From an uncultured Gammaproteobacteria bacterium (GTDB taxonomy: Bacteria > Pseudomonadota > Gammaproteobacteria > Pseudomonadales > Pseudohongiellaceae): a DNA stretch of 64,000 nt. The notes under the pieces were generated by a model. It was given only the letters and a program-made list of their open reading frames with translations. It was not told the origin of the DNA and searched no databases. The position numbers and the translations under genes are program-made. This document shows positions 1-8,343 of the stretch, piece after piece. The stretch is from NCBI GenBank assembly GCA_913060975.1, contig CAJXVC010000001.1, positions 248,001 through 312,000 of the forward strand. The letters run 5' to 3'. How positions within the stretch are numbered: position 1 is the stretch's first letter; each line of letters begins with the position of its first letter.

Positions 1-1005
1 GCCCGCATTAGTGGCCCGAATAGCGTGGTCGTTGATGGTCAAACCGTGACCGCAAAATACATCATGGTCGCTGTGGGCGGCTGGCCCTGGGTGCCTGAAT
101 TCCCTGGCTCTGATTATGCCGTCAGCTCCAACGAAATCTTCGAACTCGAGCAGCTGCCCGAACGCATTGTCGTGCTTGGCGGCGGCTACATAGCCGTAGA
201 ATTCGCCAGTATTTTTGCCCGACTGGGTGTTGAAACCCATCTTGTCTACCGTCGTGATCAGCTTCTCAAAGGCTTTGACGACGAAGTTCGCGAGTTCATA
301 ACCGCCGAAATGAGCCGTGACATGACTCTGCACATGTCTGACGACATTACGCAAATAGACAAGAATAACAATGAGTTACAGGTAAAGCTTCAAAGCGGCG
401 GCGAAATACGCGCCGATCTGGTGATGGCAGCAACCGGGCGCCGGCCATTGACGTCCGATCTGGGCCTGGACAACGTCAATGTACAGCTTTCCAGCACTGG
501 CGGTATTGAGGTCAACGACGACTATCAGACCAGCGAGCCCAGTATCTACGCAGTCGGTGATGTCATTGAACGCATGGAACTAACGCCTGTAGCGCTCGCC
601 GAGGGCCAATTAGTGGCCAGAAAGCTGTTTGCTGGCGCTAATCAGGCGCTGAGCTACGACAATATTGCCACAGCGGTGTTTTGCCATCCCAATATTTCCA
701 CCGTTGGCTTATCCGAGCAACAGGCAGAAAGCGCCGGTTATCAGGTGGATTGCTACGTGAGCCAATTCAGACAGCTAAAGCACACGCTCAGTGGTAATGC
801 CGAGAAGTCTTTTATCAAGCTGGTTGTTGATCAGGAGTCAGACCGGGTACTCGGCGTGCATGTCGTGGCACCCGATGCCGGAGAAGTTGTTCAGGGCTTC
901 GCCGTGGCATTGAACTGTGGAGCGACCAAGGCCGACTTTGACCGCACGATAGGCATTCACCCAACCATGGCCGAAGAGCTGGTGACCATGCGTACGAAGC
1001 GTTAG
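1..1005 (+). CDS. gor: Glutathione-disulfide reductase, 5'-truncated by the window edge
   Basis: NADPH-dependent flavoenzyme that reduces glutathione disulfide in the cytoplasm. The reading frame is open from base 1, so the FAD-binding N-terminus and the redox-active CxxxxC lie outside the window. What is visible is the NADPH Rossmann motif GGGYIAVEF, the following YRRDQLLKGFD segment whose arginines fit NADPH preference, the second FAD motif YAVGDV, and the dimerisation domain with HPNISTVGLSE. The C-terminal IGIHPTMAEELVTMR contains the His-Glu pair that acts as general acid/base in this family. These motifs favour glutathione reductase over lipoamide dehydrogenase or mercuric reductase. 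It is convergent with the gene at 1198-1626, with a strong palindrome between them. Confidence 0.93.
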   Translation, partial: ARISGPNSVVVDGQTVTAKYIMVAVGGWPWVPEFPGSDYAVSSNEIFELEQLPERIVVLGGGYIAVEFASIFARLGVETHLVYRRDQLLKGFDDEVREFITAEMSRDMTLHMSDDITQIDKNNNELQVKLQSGGEIRADLVMAATGRRPLTSDLGLDNVNVQLSSTGGIEVNDDYQTSEPSIYAVGDVIERMELTPVALAEGQLVARKLFAGANQALSYDNIATAVFCHPNISTVGLSEQQAESAGYQVDCYVSQFRQLKHTLSGNAEKSFIKLVVDQESDRVLGVHVVAPDAGEVVQGFAVALNCGATKADFDRTIGIHPTMAEELVTMRTKR

Positions 1006-1126
1006 ATCTTGATCTGACAAGGAGATATTCGTACGTGCTAACGCAGCAGGAGGAAACAGCAGGAATCGGCCACAAGCCGGATACTGCAAGGCATAGGGCC
1101 AAACCCCCCATAATATAGCTATTCCA

Positions 1127-1158
1127 TTATTTCCGGTAATAAAGATTACCGGAAATAA
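1127..1158. terminator. Perfect 14-bp inverted repeat with 4-nt loop
   Basis: TTATTTCCGGTAAT, loop AAAG, then ATTACCGGAAATAA: a perfect palindrome between the 3' ends of gor and the convergent BatD-like gene. The position suggests a bidirectional terminator. There is no T-run after it on either strand beyond the stem's own AT-rich base, so a protein-binding palindrome is possible. Confidence 0.55.
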
Positions 1159-1197
1159 GATATGGCAAGATTACCCCCTCGCCAGTCCTCGCTGGAT

Positions 1198-1626
1198 TCA
1201 CTCGTTGACCAGGATGCTCTGCGGTTCACTCTCGACCTCAATGACCGTGAATGCCCCTTCGGATGTGAATACCGCACTGCTTGGGATTTGTTCACCAGTG
1301 AGTGTGAGTTTGGGTATTGTCAATACGCCCGGCTGCTCAGGCGTCACTGTGTAATGAAACTCATAAACGCCATAACGGATACCTGCTACTGTTTCTTCAT
1401 ATTGCTCAGGCGCAGACCTTTCCGAGACCTCAGCCCCGGCGATATTGAGTAGCGAAAATACCGGGCTGCGGATACAGCAAGTGTCATAGCGGAAACTTAC
1501 TGTTAGCTCAAATGGCTGGCCAACCCGGATAGCACTGGCATCAACGATGGTGCGCAGCGTGAAATCCGCCGCGTTAACGGGCATAGCAACCAGCAAAAGC
1601 AGCAACAATGTGCTGTGCCTGATCAT
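1198..1626 (-). CDS. Exported single-domain BatD-like protein
   Basis: A 142-aa protein with a clear signal peptide (MIRHSTLLLLLLVAMPVNAA, cleavage likely after AA) and one beta-rich domain. The pattern VGQPFELTVSF in the first half and a later YEFHYTVTP-x5-LTIPKLTL segment resembles the Ig-like repeats of BatD, the large periplasmic/membrane protein of the Bat aerotolerance operons. BatD proteins usually carry several such repeats and a membrane anchor; here there is one repeat and no anchor or bat neighbours. Two adjacent cysteines (DTCC) occur mid-domain. It probably acts in the periplasm as a binding or scaffold domain. The family call rests on pattern recognition only. Confidence 0.6.
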   Translation of the reverse strand: MIRHSTLLLLLLVAMPVNAADFTLRTIVDASAIRVGQPFELTVSFRYDTCCIRSPVFSLLNIAGAEVSERSAPEQYEETVAGIRYGVYEFHYTVTPEQPGVLTIPKLTLTGEQIPSSAVFTSEGAFTVIEVESEPQSILVNE

Positions 1627-2131
1627 GATATTGACTTGCTCACTGATAATGCCCTCGTTAACTCGACTCTCCGCTTACGATCGAGCCTACCCTTAATTAG
1701 GACCAGTTCTCAATTCAGATCAGCTCTAAATTCAGATCAACTCTAAATTCAGATCAACTCTCAATCCAGCCAATTCCCTCACGTCGACCATAGCGCGCTG
1801 CTGATGATGTGTTTGCGCAGGCAATATCGTCCAACGATGCGAGTGGTGCCCGGTCTTTCGGATTGAAGAAAGCGCCGCAAGTTTTACTCGCCCTTTGCTG
1901 TGCGTATAGATCTCAATTCCCTTACCATTGTGCATATATCTAAGAGTAACTGTGAGGATTACACGCTAAGCTGTTAATTTGTAGGAATATTGCCAGTTAC
2001 AAGCTCGAATAGTGAGTGTTAGTATCGGCCTCATTACAGGTGTTATGAAAACATTTGACTGTTGTAACTCGAGTAATAAAAGGGGGCTAATTGTGGAATT
2101 GCAGACTTACCAGCAACGGAAGGTCATGAGC
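1627..2131. other. Intergenic region with a 17-bp tandem repeat
   Basis: About 500 bases between the divergent BatD-like gene and the SpoIIAA-like gene. It holds the tandem repeat at 1708-1769 and otherwise no convincing gene. A 67-codon frame on the minus strand begins upstream of the repeat and ends inside it, with no recognisable content. Promoters for both flanking genes should lie here, but no clear -35/-10 pair was identified. Confidence 0.5.
1708..1769. repeat. 17-bp tandem repeat, 3.6 copies
   Basis: Units at 1708-1724, 1725-1741 and 1742-1758 with a partial fourth to 1769. The consensus is TCTAAATTCAGATCAAC. Copies two and three are identical; copy one differs at two positions. It lies upstream of the BatD-like gene. 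Confidence 0.85.
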
Positions 2132-2506
2132 ATGGCGCAAATCTATTCCGAGACTGATAATCAACGTCAGGTGTCCCGGTTTACAGTAGTCGGGGACGTG
2201 GTATCAGATGAGATAGCCGAGTATCTGAACAATATGGACTCGGCACGCCTCAAGCAACTGGCAATTTGGGATATGACCAAGGCGCATTGGCATCAGATTT
2301 CAACAGCCAAGTTATTGTCCCACGTAGATGCAGCGCGGGCTTTCGACTTCCCTGGCAAGCGTACCGCGTTTGTATTTTCTTCTGACGCTGATTACGGAGT
2401 TGGTCGTATGCTCGAAAGCTATGCCTCAGCACGGGATTTTGTCGGTGGGCTACGCTCTTTTCGTGATCTGGCCAGCGCCGAGGCCTGGTTGTTCGGCGGC
2501 GATTAA
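2132..2506 (+). CDS. SpoIIAA/STAS-like small protein
   Basis: About 124 aa. The frame is open further upstream, but GGAAGG at 2118-2123 sits 8 nt before the ATG at 2132 and the conserved region begins there. The C-terminal half (KRTAFVFSSDADYGVGRML, then a SFRDLASAEAWL helix) fits the small alpha/beta SpoIIAA-like proteins in which a strand with Asp-Tyr-Gly is followed by a helix and a closing 'F.....A..WL' segment. Family members are uncharacterised or linked to lipid binding or anti-sigma control. No signal peptide or membrane segment is present. It stands alone between two repeat-bearing intergenic regions, so context gives no function. Confidence 0.65.
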   Translation: MAQIYSETDNQRQVSRFTVVGDVVSDEIAEYLNNMDSARLKQLAIWDMTKAHWHQISTAKLLSHVDAARAFDFPGKRTAFVFSSDADYGVGRMLESYASARDFVGGLRSFRDLASAEAWLFGGD

Positions 2507-3033
2507 TATCTGCGGCTGGCAGCAAATTGCTACTGACTCTGAAAAGCCCGATCATTCAATTGCTTGGCTTAACCTCCACTTGGCCCTCCACTGCGCCGAT
2601 CGCCACCCATAGAAACATGGCAGTTGGCTGATGCCACAGCATCCGCAGCCGGCAGGCTACCTACTCTATCGTAACGATCGCAGCTGTCCGCCTCTCAAGT
2701 TCGCAATCTCTGCACCTCTCAACCACTCAACCTCTCAACCACTCAACCACTCAACCACTTAACCACTCAACCTCCCAAACTCTCACGCTCCCAAACCTAC
2801 TCCTGCGCCCTGCTGTTTATGTGCGCTGAAAAAATGCCCAGCCCGATAGTAAAGTAAGCGCTACAGATTCCGACATCCTAATAGACAAACAGTGTTAGAT
2901 CAGGATGTTAGTAGTTGCTTCGTTCAATTCTCCCCTGCCCTGGCTCAATGAATTTCATTAACTAATTGTCTATTAATAATATATAGTTAGGATAAATTAC
3001 TAAGATAACTAGTTAACTAAGAGCGTGGATTAA
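2507..3033. other. Non-coding region with simple repeats
   Basis: About 530 bases without a convincing gene. It contains the ACTCAACC-type repeat at 2714-2785, then an AT-rich stretch (about 2945-3020) ending in TAACTAGTTA (3006-3015), a 10-bp perfect palindrome just upstream of the recombinase gene that may be its promoter/operator region. Confidence 0.5.
2714..2785. repeat. Simple tandem repeat (AACCACTC-like)
   Basis: A run of imperfect 8- to 15-mers built from CTCAACCACTCAACC. One strand is nearly pure C/A/T with almost no G across about 70 bases. No coding frame uses it. Confidence 0.8.
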
Positions 3034-4227
3034 ATGCAAAGCCCGGTGGCTTTTTTCGATACTTTGGAAGCGATGCCCAATCCTTTCAAGCAACCCGTCA
3101 CTACCTTGACCCATCTGGTTCAGGAAGCGCCCGAGGATGCCATCAAGGATTACCAGTTTGCCAGTGAATTCATCTTCAGTTATCGCGGCAGTCCTGACAC
3201 TTTCAGCACATATCGCCGCGAGATCGAGCATTTTCTTCACTGGTGCTGGCTTGTTGCCAAAAAATCGCTCACTGAAATCAATCGTGAAGACATTGAAGCC
3301 TATGTCGACTTCGCTCGTCAGCCTCCAGCAACGTGGATCGGGGACAAGAATGTTTCGCGCTTTTTTGACCGTGGTGGTGAGCGTATCCCGAACCCGGAAT
3401 GGCGCCCGTATGTCACAACCGCCGGTGAATACGTGGCCTCACAGGCCGGATTGCAGTCCCTGTTTAGCGTGCTGAGCAGCTTTTTTAACTTTTTGATCCA
3501 GGAATCCTATCTGGCAGCGAATCCGGTTGCGCAAATTCGCCAGAAGAGCAAATTTATCCGTAAGCATCAGGCCCAGGGCCGGATTCGTCGCTTATCCCCG
3601 CTGCAATGGGATTATGTCATCGAAGTTGCGGAAACCATGGCCCGGGAAACGCCAGGGGTCCACGAACGCACCTTGTTCATCATGAATGCGCTGTTTGCCA
3701 TGTACTTGCGAGTTTCTGAATTGGTGGAAACGCCGCGCTGGCAGCCACAGATGGGCCACTTTCAGGCGGATCAGGAAGGCAATTGGTGGTTTATCACCGT
3801 TGGTAAGGGCAATAAAGAGCGCGAAATCTCGGTCAGTGACGCCATGTTAGGCGCGCTCAAACGCTATCGTCAGTCACGCGGTCTCCCTACTCTGCCCAGC
3901 CCCGGTGAGCCCAGCCCATTAATACACAAAACTCGTGGCAAAGGCGGCATCACCAGTACGCGACAAATTCGTGGCATTGTTCAGCAAGTGTTCAATGTTG
4001 CTGCTGATAAAATGCGCCGTGAAGGCTTTGTGGAAGAAGCGGAGCGACTGGGTGATGCCACAGTGCACTGGTTGCGCCACACCGGTATTTCCGAGGATGT
4101 GAAGCACCGGCCGAGAGAGCATGTCCGCGATGATGCCGGACACGGATCCAGCGCGATTACTGATCGCTATATCGACGTGGAAAGGGCCGAACGCCATGCC
4201 TCAGCACGTAATAAAACGATTCGCTAG
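3034..4227 (+). CDS. Orphan tyrosine recombinase/integrase
   Basis: A 397-aa site-specific DNA recombinase. The N-terminal SAM-like core-binding domain (about residues 40-165, with STYRREIEHFLHW) precedes the catalytic domain. Catalytic residues are visible: Arg226 in MYLRVSEL, Lys258 in GKGNKE, His345-Trp-Leu-Arg348-His349, His370 in AGH and nucleophile Tyr379 in DRYIDV. The protein is longer than XerC/XerD (about 300 aa) and carries an insertion at about residues 95-130. It is not next to a tRNA, and no phage, integron cassette or relaxase genes are nearby, so it is either a resident recombinase or the remnant of a lost element. A start at 3073 is an alternative. Upstream DNA is notably AT-rich. 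Confidence 0.88.
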   Translation: MQSPVAFFDTLEAMPNPFKQPVTTLTHLVQEAPEDAIKDYQFASEFIFSYRGSPDTFSTYRREIEHFLHWCWLVAKKSLTEINREDIEAYVDFARQPPATWIGDKNVSRFFDRGGERIPNPEWRPYVTTAGEYVASQAGLQSLFSVLSSFFNFLIQESYLAANPVAQIRQKSKFIRKHQAQGRIRRLSPLQWDYVIEVAETMARETPGVHERTLFIMNALFAMYLRVSELVETPRWQPQMGHFQADQEGNWWFITVGKGNKEREISVSDAMLGALKRYRQSRGLPTLPSPGEPSPLIHKTRGKGGITSTRQIRGIVQQVFNVAADKMRREGFVEEAERLGDATVHWLRHTGISEDVKHRPREHVRDDAGHGSSAITDRYIDVERAERHASARNKTIR

Positions 4228-4491
4228 TCGCTTCGTCTCATGTGGTACTTGAATATAGGAAAATTGCACAAAATTACTTCTCTAAGGCCGGAATTTGGCT
4301 TAGGCTCAGTCACTGCCCTAGCCAGGCGGATTCAGGATAATCCGAAGATTGTAAGAGTAATGCACGTAACGAGTAACACAAGGACCACACTAGGACGCGC
4401 AGACACACATACGAACTCACAAGGAATTTGCTAACCCACGAACCCCACATTTCCTGTGACTAAATGATGAATAGAAAAGTTGTGGAGAATT

Positions 4492-6711
4492 ATGATTAAC
4501 AAGATCAACGCATTTGAGTTATCACGCACCTTCAAAACACTCCTCTTGTTAAGCTGCACAAGTCTGGCTACCGGGGTTTTCGCTCAAGAAGATACCCGTC
4601 ATCTCAACACAGTCCTCGACATCGATGCGCTTTACTCACCGGTCGAAAGCCGGGAGGTTCATGGTCAAACCGCCATGAGCCTGTTGGAAGAACTGCAAAC
4701 CAAACACTACGCTGATCTGGAGATCGACGATAATTTCTCATCGCTTGTCTTTGACAGCTTGCTGGACACGCTGGATGGTTCCCATCTGTATTTCCTGAAA
4801 GAAGATATCGATCAGCTAAGCGAATACCGCTATGCGTTAGACGATACCTTGCGACTCGGTAGCGTTGAGCCCGGCTACGAAATTTACAACCTTTACTATC
4901 GCCGCGTACTTGAGCGTTTGATCTATGCCATCAATCGCGTTGAGAACAATGTCGGAGATATGGATTTTTCCATCGATGAATCCATCACCATCGATCGCGA
5001 AGATGCACCTTATGCAACAACCTCTGCCGAGTTGGATGAGATTTGGCGCAAGCGTCTGAAGAACAGTGTGTTGAGCCTGCGAATTGCCGGCGACACCAAT
5101 GAAGAAGCTGCCGAGAAATTGGCCAAGCGTTATCGCAATCAGCTTAGCCAGGTGCTCAAGACCAATTCCAAAGATATCTTCCAGACTTATCTGTCTACGG
5201 TTGCCAAGGCGGTTGATCCGCACACGGATTATTATTCCCCTCGCGATTCAGAAAACTTCAATATGCAGTTGTCGCTATCCTTGCAAGGTATCGGTGCACA
5301 ACTGACAACGGAAGATGAATACACAAAAATTGTTGAGTTGATTAAAGGTGGTCCGGCCGAGCGTGGTGAAGAGCTGCGCGCTGGCGATCGTATCATCGGT
5401 ATTGGTCAAGGCCCTGACGGCGATATCCAGGACGTGGTAGGCATGCGTCTTGATGACGTGGTCTCGCAGATTCGCGGTGAAAAAGGCACAGTGGTACGCC
5501 TGAACGTGATCCCTGCTGATGCCGTCGGTGAAGCGGCAGCGACTTTGGTCAGCATCACTCGCGATACCGTCAAGCTGGAAGATCAGTCAGCCAAGAAGGA
5601 AGTTCTCGAACTGACTTACAACGACAGCGACTACAAAATTGGCGTGATCAATTTGCCGACCTTCTATTTCGATTTCGAATCAGCGCAGGCCGGTGTCGAA
5701 GATTATAAGAGCTCGACTCGCGATGTGCGTAATTTGCTGGAAGAGCTGAAAGCGGAAAACGTTGATGCCGTCGTCATGGACTTGCGTAACAACGGCGGTG
5801 GCAGCTTGAGCGAAGCCAATCAGTTAGTCGGATTGTTTATTGAAACGGGCCCAACTGTGCAAATTCGTTATTCCGGAATTCGCAATGGCTTTGTACGCTC
5901 TTTCGGTGACAACGATCCCGAAGTTGCTTACGCTGGACCACTGGCAGTATTAGTGAATCGAACCAGCGCCTCCGCGTCAGAAATTTTTGCTGGTGCCATT
6001 CAGGACTATCAGCGCGGTATCGTGCTCGGTGGTCAGACATTCGGTAAAGGCACTGTGCAAGAAATTATTCCGATGGACTACGGTCAGGTCAAAGTGACGC
6101 GCTCGAAGTTCTACCGCATCTCCGGTGCCAGCACTCAGCATCGCGGTGTGATCCCGGATATTACTTTCCCAGATTTGTACGATGCTTATGAAGACATCGG
6201 AGAAAGCAATCTGGATGGCGCCCTGCCCTGGGATACGGTTCGCCCTGTTGAATATCGTGCTTACCATTCCATTCAGGCCATGCTGCCGGAGCTGCGCAAT
6301 CGACATGACGAACGCGCTGAAGACTCACCTGATTTCATCTACATGCTGGATCAAATCGAGCGCACGCGAGAAGCGCGCGAGCGTGAAGTTATTTCTCTGA
6401 ATGAAGCCACGTTGAAGGCTGAACGTGAAGCTGATCGTCGCGCGGAATTCGATGCTGAGAATATGCGCCGCTTCATGAAAGGCCTGCCTCTGCGTGAATG
6501 GGTAGATGCCGATGCTGAAGAAGAGGAAGAAGAAACTCTGGCCAGCAATGACGCAGACGCTCTGCCCGCGGCTGATGATGACTCAGAAGTCGATGCGGAG
6601 GATGAAGAGAAAGATCCACTGTTAATGGAAACTGGACGCGTGCTGGCTGATTACATCGGCCTGACTGAGCGCCGCTTGTCCCAGGTTGATAGCCTGCCTA
6701 ACAACCGTTAA
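4492..6711 (+). CDS. prc: Tail-specific (C-terminal processing) periplasmic protease
   Basis: A 739-aa S41-family protease that degrades periplasmic proteins with apolar C-termini, including SsrA-tagged ones and, in relatives, peptidoglycan hydrolases. ATG 4492 is preferred over an upstream TTG because GGAG at 4484-4487 precedes it; it gives a signal peptide ending GVFA-QED. The order is an N-terminal helical domain, a PDZ domain around residues 265-345 (LQGIGAQL, then GDRIIGIGQG), and the protease core with Ser494 in SASAS and Lys519 in TFGKG, spaced 25 residues apart as in E. coli Tsp. The C-terminal DUF3340-like region contains a very acidic stretch (runs of Glu/Asp near residues 675-710). 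Confidence 0.96.
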   Translation: MINKINAFELSRTFKTLLLLSCTSLATGVFAQEDTRHLNTVLDIDALYSPVESREVHGQTAMSLLEELQTKHYADLEIDDNFSSLVFDSLLDTLDGSHLYFLKEDIDQLSEYRYALDDTLRLGSVEPGYEIYNLYYRRVLERLIYAINRVENNVGDMDFSIDESITIDREDAPYATTSAELDEIWRKRLKNSVLSLRIAGDTNEEAAEKLAKRYRNQLSQVLKTNSKDIFQTYLSTVAKAVDPHTDYYSPRDSENFNMQLSLSLQGIGAQLTTEDEYTKIVELIKGGPAERGEELRAGDRIIGIGQGPDGDIQDVVGMRLDDVVSQIRGEKGTVVRLNVIPADAVGEAAATLVSITRDTVKLEDQSAKKEVLELTYNDSDYKIGVINLPTFYFDFESAQAGVEDYKSSTRDVRNLLEELKAENVDAVVMDLRNNGGGSLSEANQLVGLFIETGPTVQIRYSGIRNGFVRSFGDNDPEVAYAGPLAVLVNRTSASASEIFAGAIQDYQRGIVLGGQTFGKGTVQEIIPMDYGQVKVTRSKFYRISGASTQHRGVIPDITFPDLYDAYEDIGESNLDGALPWDTVRPVEYRAYHSIQAMLPELRNRHDERAEDSPDFIYMLDQIERTREAREREVISLNEATLKAEREADRRAEFDAENMRRFMKGLPLREWVDADAEEEEEETLASNDADALPAADDDSEVDAEDEEKDPLLMETGRVLADYIGLTERRLSQVDSLPNNR

Positions 6712-6742
6712 CACCAGAACAGACTCCTCACCGCAAAAAAAA

Positions 6743-6764
6743 GGCCCTCTGGGGAAAGAGGGCC
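6743..6764. terminator. GC-rich hairpin after prc
   Basis: GGCCCTCT, loop GGGGAA, AGAGGGCC, a perfect 8-bp stem 32 nt after the prc stop. It is preceded by eight A residues, so on the minus strand it has the form of an intrinsic terminator. On the plus strand it lacks a T-run and may act as a 3' stabilising hairpin. Confidence 0.6.
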
Positions 6765-6959
6765 ATCAAAGCGGGTCAAGCTCGAGGAGGAATCAATCAA
6801 TTTGCAGTTGATTGAGTGTTTATTAAAGCAAATGAATCTGACTCCGGGCTTCGCCGAATAAGGCGATCTCGGGGTTAATTGTGTCTGGAATGTGGCTTTT
6901 GGGGTTGAGTGGGGTGTGAGGCTGCACTGTGCACGCTATGCTTTTGCTAGGGAGGCCTT

Positions 6960-7364
6960 ATGAAAATTCTGTTGATTATTGCTGCTGCGGGTGCGACTTG
7001 GCTTGGCGGCCAGCGAACTCCCCTGTCGCCCTTAGAAGCTGAAGACCTTGGCATTAACATTACGGCAGTAAACCACGAGGAAGAGTCTGATCACCCTTAC
7101 CCGCAATATGCATTTGTCGTTGAGTTAGGTCAGTTTGATGCCTGCAAGCTTGGCGGCGTGTGGGTAAGTATTCTTAATGACAGCGATCAATTAGTATACA
7201 GCGCCAGCATTCAGGGTGAATCCGGTAGATACAGTTTTCAACTGCTCGAGGAATTTTTGGCAACTGCAACTTTGGGAATTATCTGTGATGCCGGGCCGGA
7301 TGTGTTGGATCCTGGCTATACGATTGAGTTGGGGGGATATTTGACGTCGGGTGTTGGGCAGTAG
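6960..7364 (+). CDS. Hypothetical exported protein
   Basis: A 134-aa product not recognised. A strong Shine-Dalgarno (AGGGAGG) lies 4 nt upstream of the ATG, supporting it as a real gene. A short hydrophobic N-terminus (MKILLIIAAAGATWLGG) may be a signal peptide or anchor. The rest is acidic and strand-rich with two cysteines (DACKLGG and IICDAG) that could form a disulfide in the periplasm. No domain is evident. It is a single gene between prc and a long non-coding stretch before the tRNA. Confidence 0.65.
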   Translation: MKILLIIAAAGATWLGGQRTPLSPLEAEDLGINITAVNHEEESDHPYPQYAFVVELGQFDACKLGGVWVSILNDSDQLVYSASIQGESGRYSFQLLEEFLATATLGIICDAGPDVLDPGYTIELGGYLTSGVGQ

Positions 7365-7769
7365 AGAGCCTTGGTGTTTTGAGGACATCCTATCAGCTGA
7401 GACTGCAGGATATTGCGGGCGTTGATGAGCGTGCTTGCTGGTGGGTTGTGGAGAGATAGATTCGCTCTTGAGCTTAGCTCAAGTGCTCACCCCTGCGGGG
7501 CCGCGCACTGGCGCGGTCTGCGCCGCTGACGCGGCTTTGACTCGCTTATTGGCTAAGCCAAAATCGTCGCCCATACGAGCCGCTAAGCAGGTTCTAACTT
7601 GAAGTTTACTTACGAGTTTGGCTGAAGCGCTTTGGGCCGCGTTCCGCGGTCTGCGCTGCTTCGCAGCTGTCGAACTGCGAGAGTTCTCATTCTCCTCCTC
7701 CGGGACTTGCGGCTAAGGAGATCTTTTCGAGGTCGATGCAGCAAGCGGATCTGCACGATAATGCCGAAT
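7365..7769. other. Non-coding region rich in short palindromes
   Basis: About 400 bases with no convincing gene. It contains several short inverted repeats, the clearest CTTGAGCT-t-AGCTCAAG at 7467-7483, plus GC-rich stretches (about 7490-7545 and 7625-7680) capable of folding. It lies downstream of the tRNA on the minus strand, so may contain its processing/termination signals. No known ncRNA was recognised. Confidence 0.45.
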
Positions 7770-7859
7770 TGGCGGAGGAGGAGAGATTCGAACTCTCGGA
7801 AGGCTTTCACCTTCGCTGGTTTTCAAGACCAGTGCATTCAACCGCTCTGCCACCCCTCC
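7770..7859 (-). tRNA. serT: tRNA-Ser (anticodon UGA)
   Basis: A 90-nt class II tRNA on the minus strand with encoded CCA at 7770-7772. The acceptor stem GGAGGGG pairs with CTCCTCC with one G-U. The anticodon stem CTGGT/ACCAG encloses the loop CTTGAAA, with anticodon TGA. A long variable arm (GAAGGTGAAAGCCTTC type) typical of serine tRNAs follows, then T-stem GAGAG/CTCTC with TTCGAAT loop. It reads UCA codons (and others by wobble). The same tRNA sits beside yccA in E. coli, supporting the synteny. Confidence 0.97.
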
Positions 7860-8343
7860 GCAGCAGGGGCAGAATCTTACAACAATCCGGCATTCAGTCC
7901 AATCGTCATTTGCCCTGCAGGCAAGGTTTTTTCACGTTCTTTGCCTGATGAAGGTCTGCTGCTGATGGGCCAGGCAAATCAGGCCTGTTTTATGTGGCAA
8001 AACCGGGTTTGGGGGCGTAATTGACCCGACAGACGAGCACTGGGGCGATCAGGCTGCTCAGGAGCGGATCTGCGCCCTGCCGCCGCTTGGGAGGATCCTC
8101 GGCAAGGCCCGTATTGCGGTCCTCTCCAGCCTGTCTGAAGGGGCCTGAATCGCGCCGAAAAGCATTGATTTTGCCTGCGGGGCAGGTATGATGATTTCAG
8201 CTATAGCCGCCCTTCCCGGGCCTTCAAGACATTGAAATTACAGCAATTACCCCAATATTACTATTCGGGTTGCCAGTAACCGCAAGCGTGGCTGAAGCAA
8301 CATTTTTCAAACTGATTTTTAACTGATAGCTGGAGAGTTTTTG
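7860..8343. other. Intergenic region between tRNA-Ser and yccA
   Basis: About 480 bases separating the divergent tRNA and yccA. It must hold the tRNA promoter (minus strand, just above 7860) and the yccA promoter given separately at 8165-8192. No convincing gene was seen; short frames crossing the tRNA are chance. Confidence 0.5.
8165..8192 (+). promoter_or_regulatory. Probable sigma70 promoter of yccA with palindromic spacer
   Basis: TTGATT (8165-8170) and TATGAT (8187-8192) are separated by 16 bp. The spacer contains CCTGC-ggg-GCAGG, an inverted repeat that could be an operator. The predicted leader before yccA is about 145 nt. Confidence 0.45.

Noticed and set aside
1732..1935. 67-codon minus-strand frame upstream of the BatD-like gene
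   Set aside because: No domain and no clear ribosome-binding site; its 3' end is made by the tandem repeat.
2700..2800. Possible CRISPR array
   Set aside because: The repeats are short contiguous slippage units without uniform spacers; no cas genes in the window.
4240..4434. 64-codon frame between the recombinase and prc
   Set aside because: No ribosome-binding site or recognisable content; probably the prc leader.
7632..8024. Plus-strand frames crossing the tRNA gene
   Set aside because: They run antisense through tRNA-Ser; composition is not protein-like.
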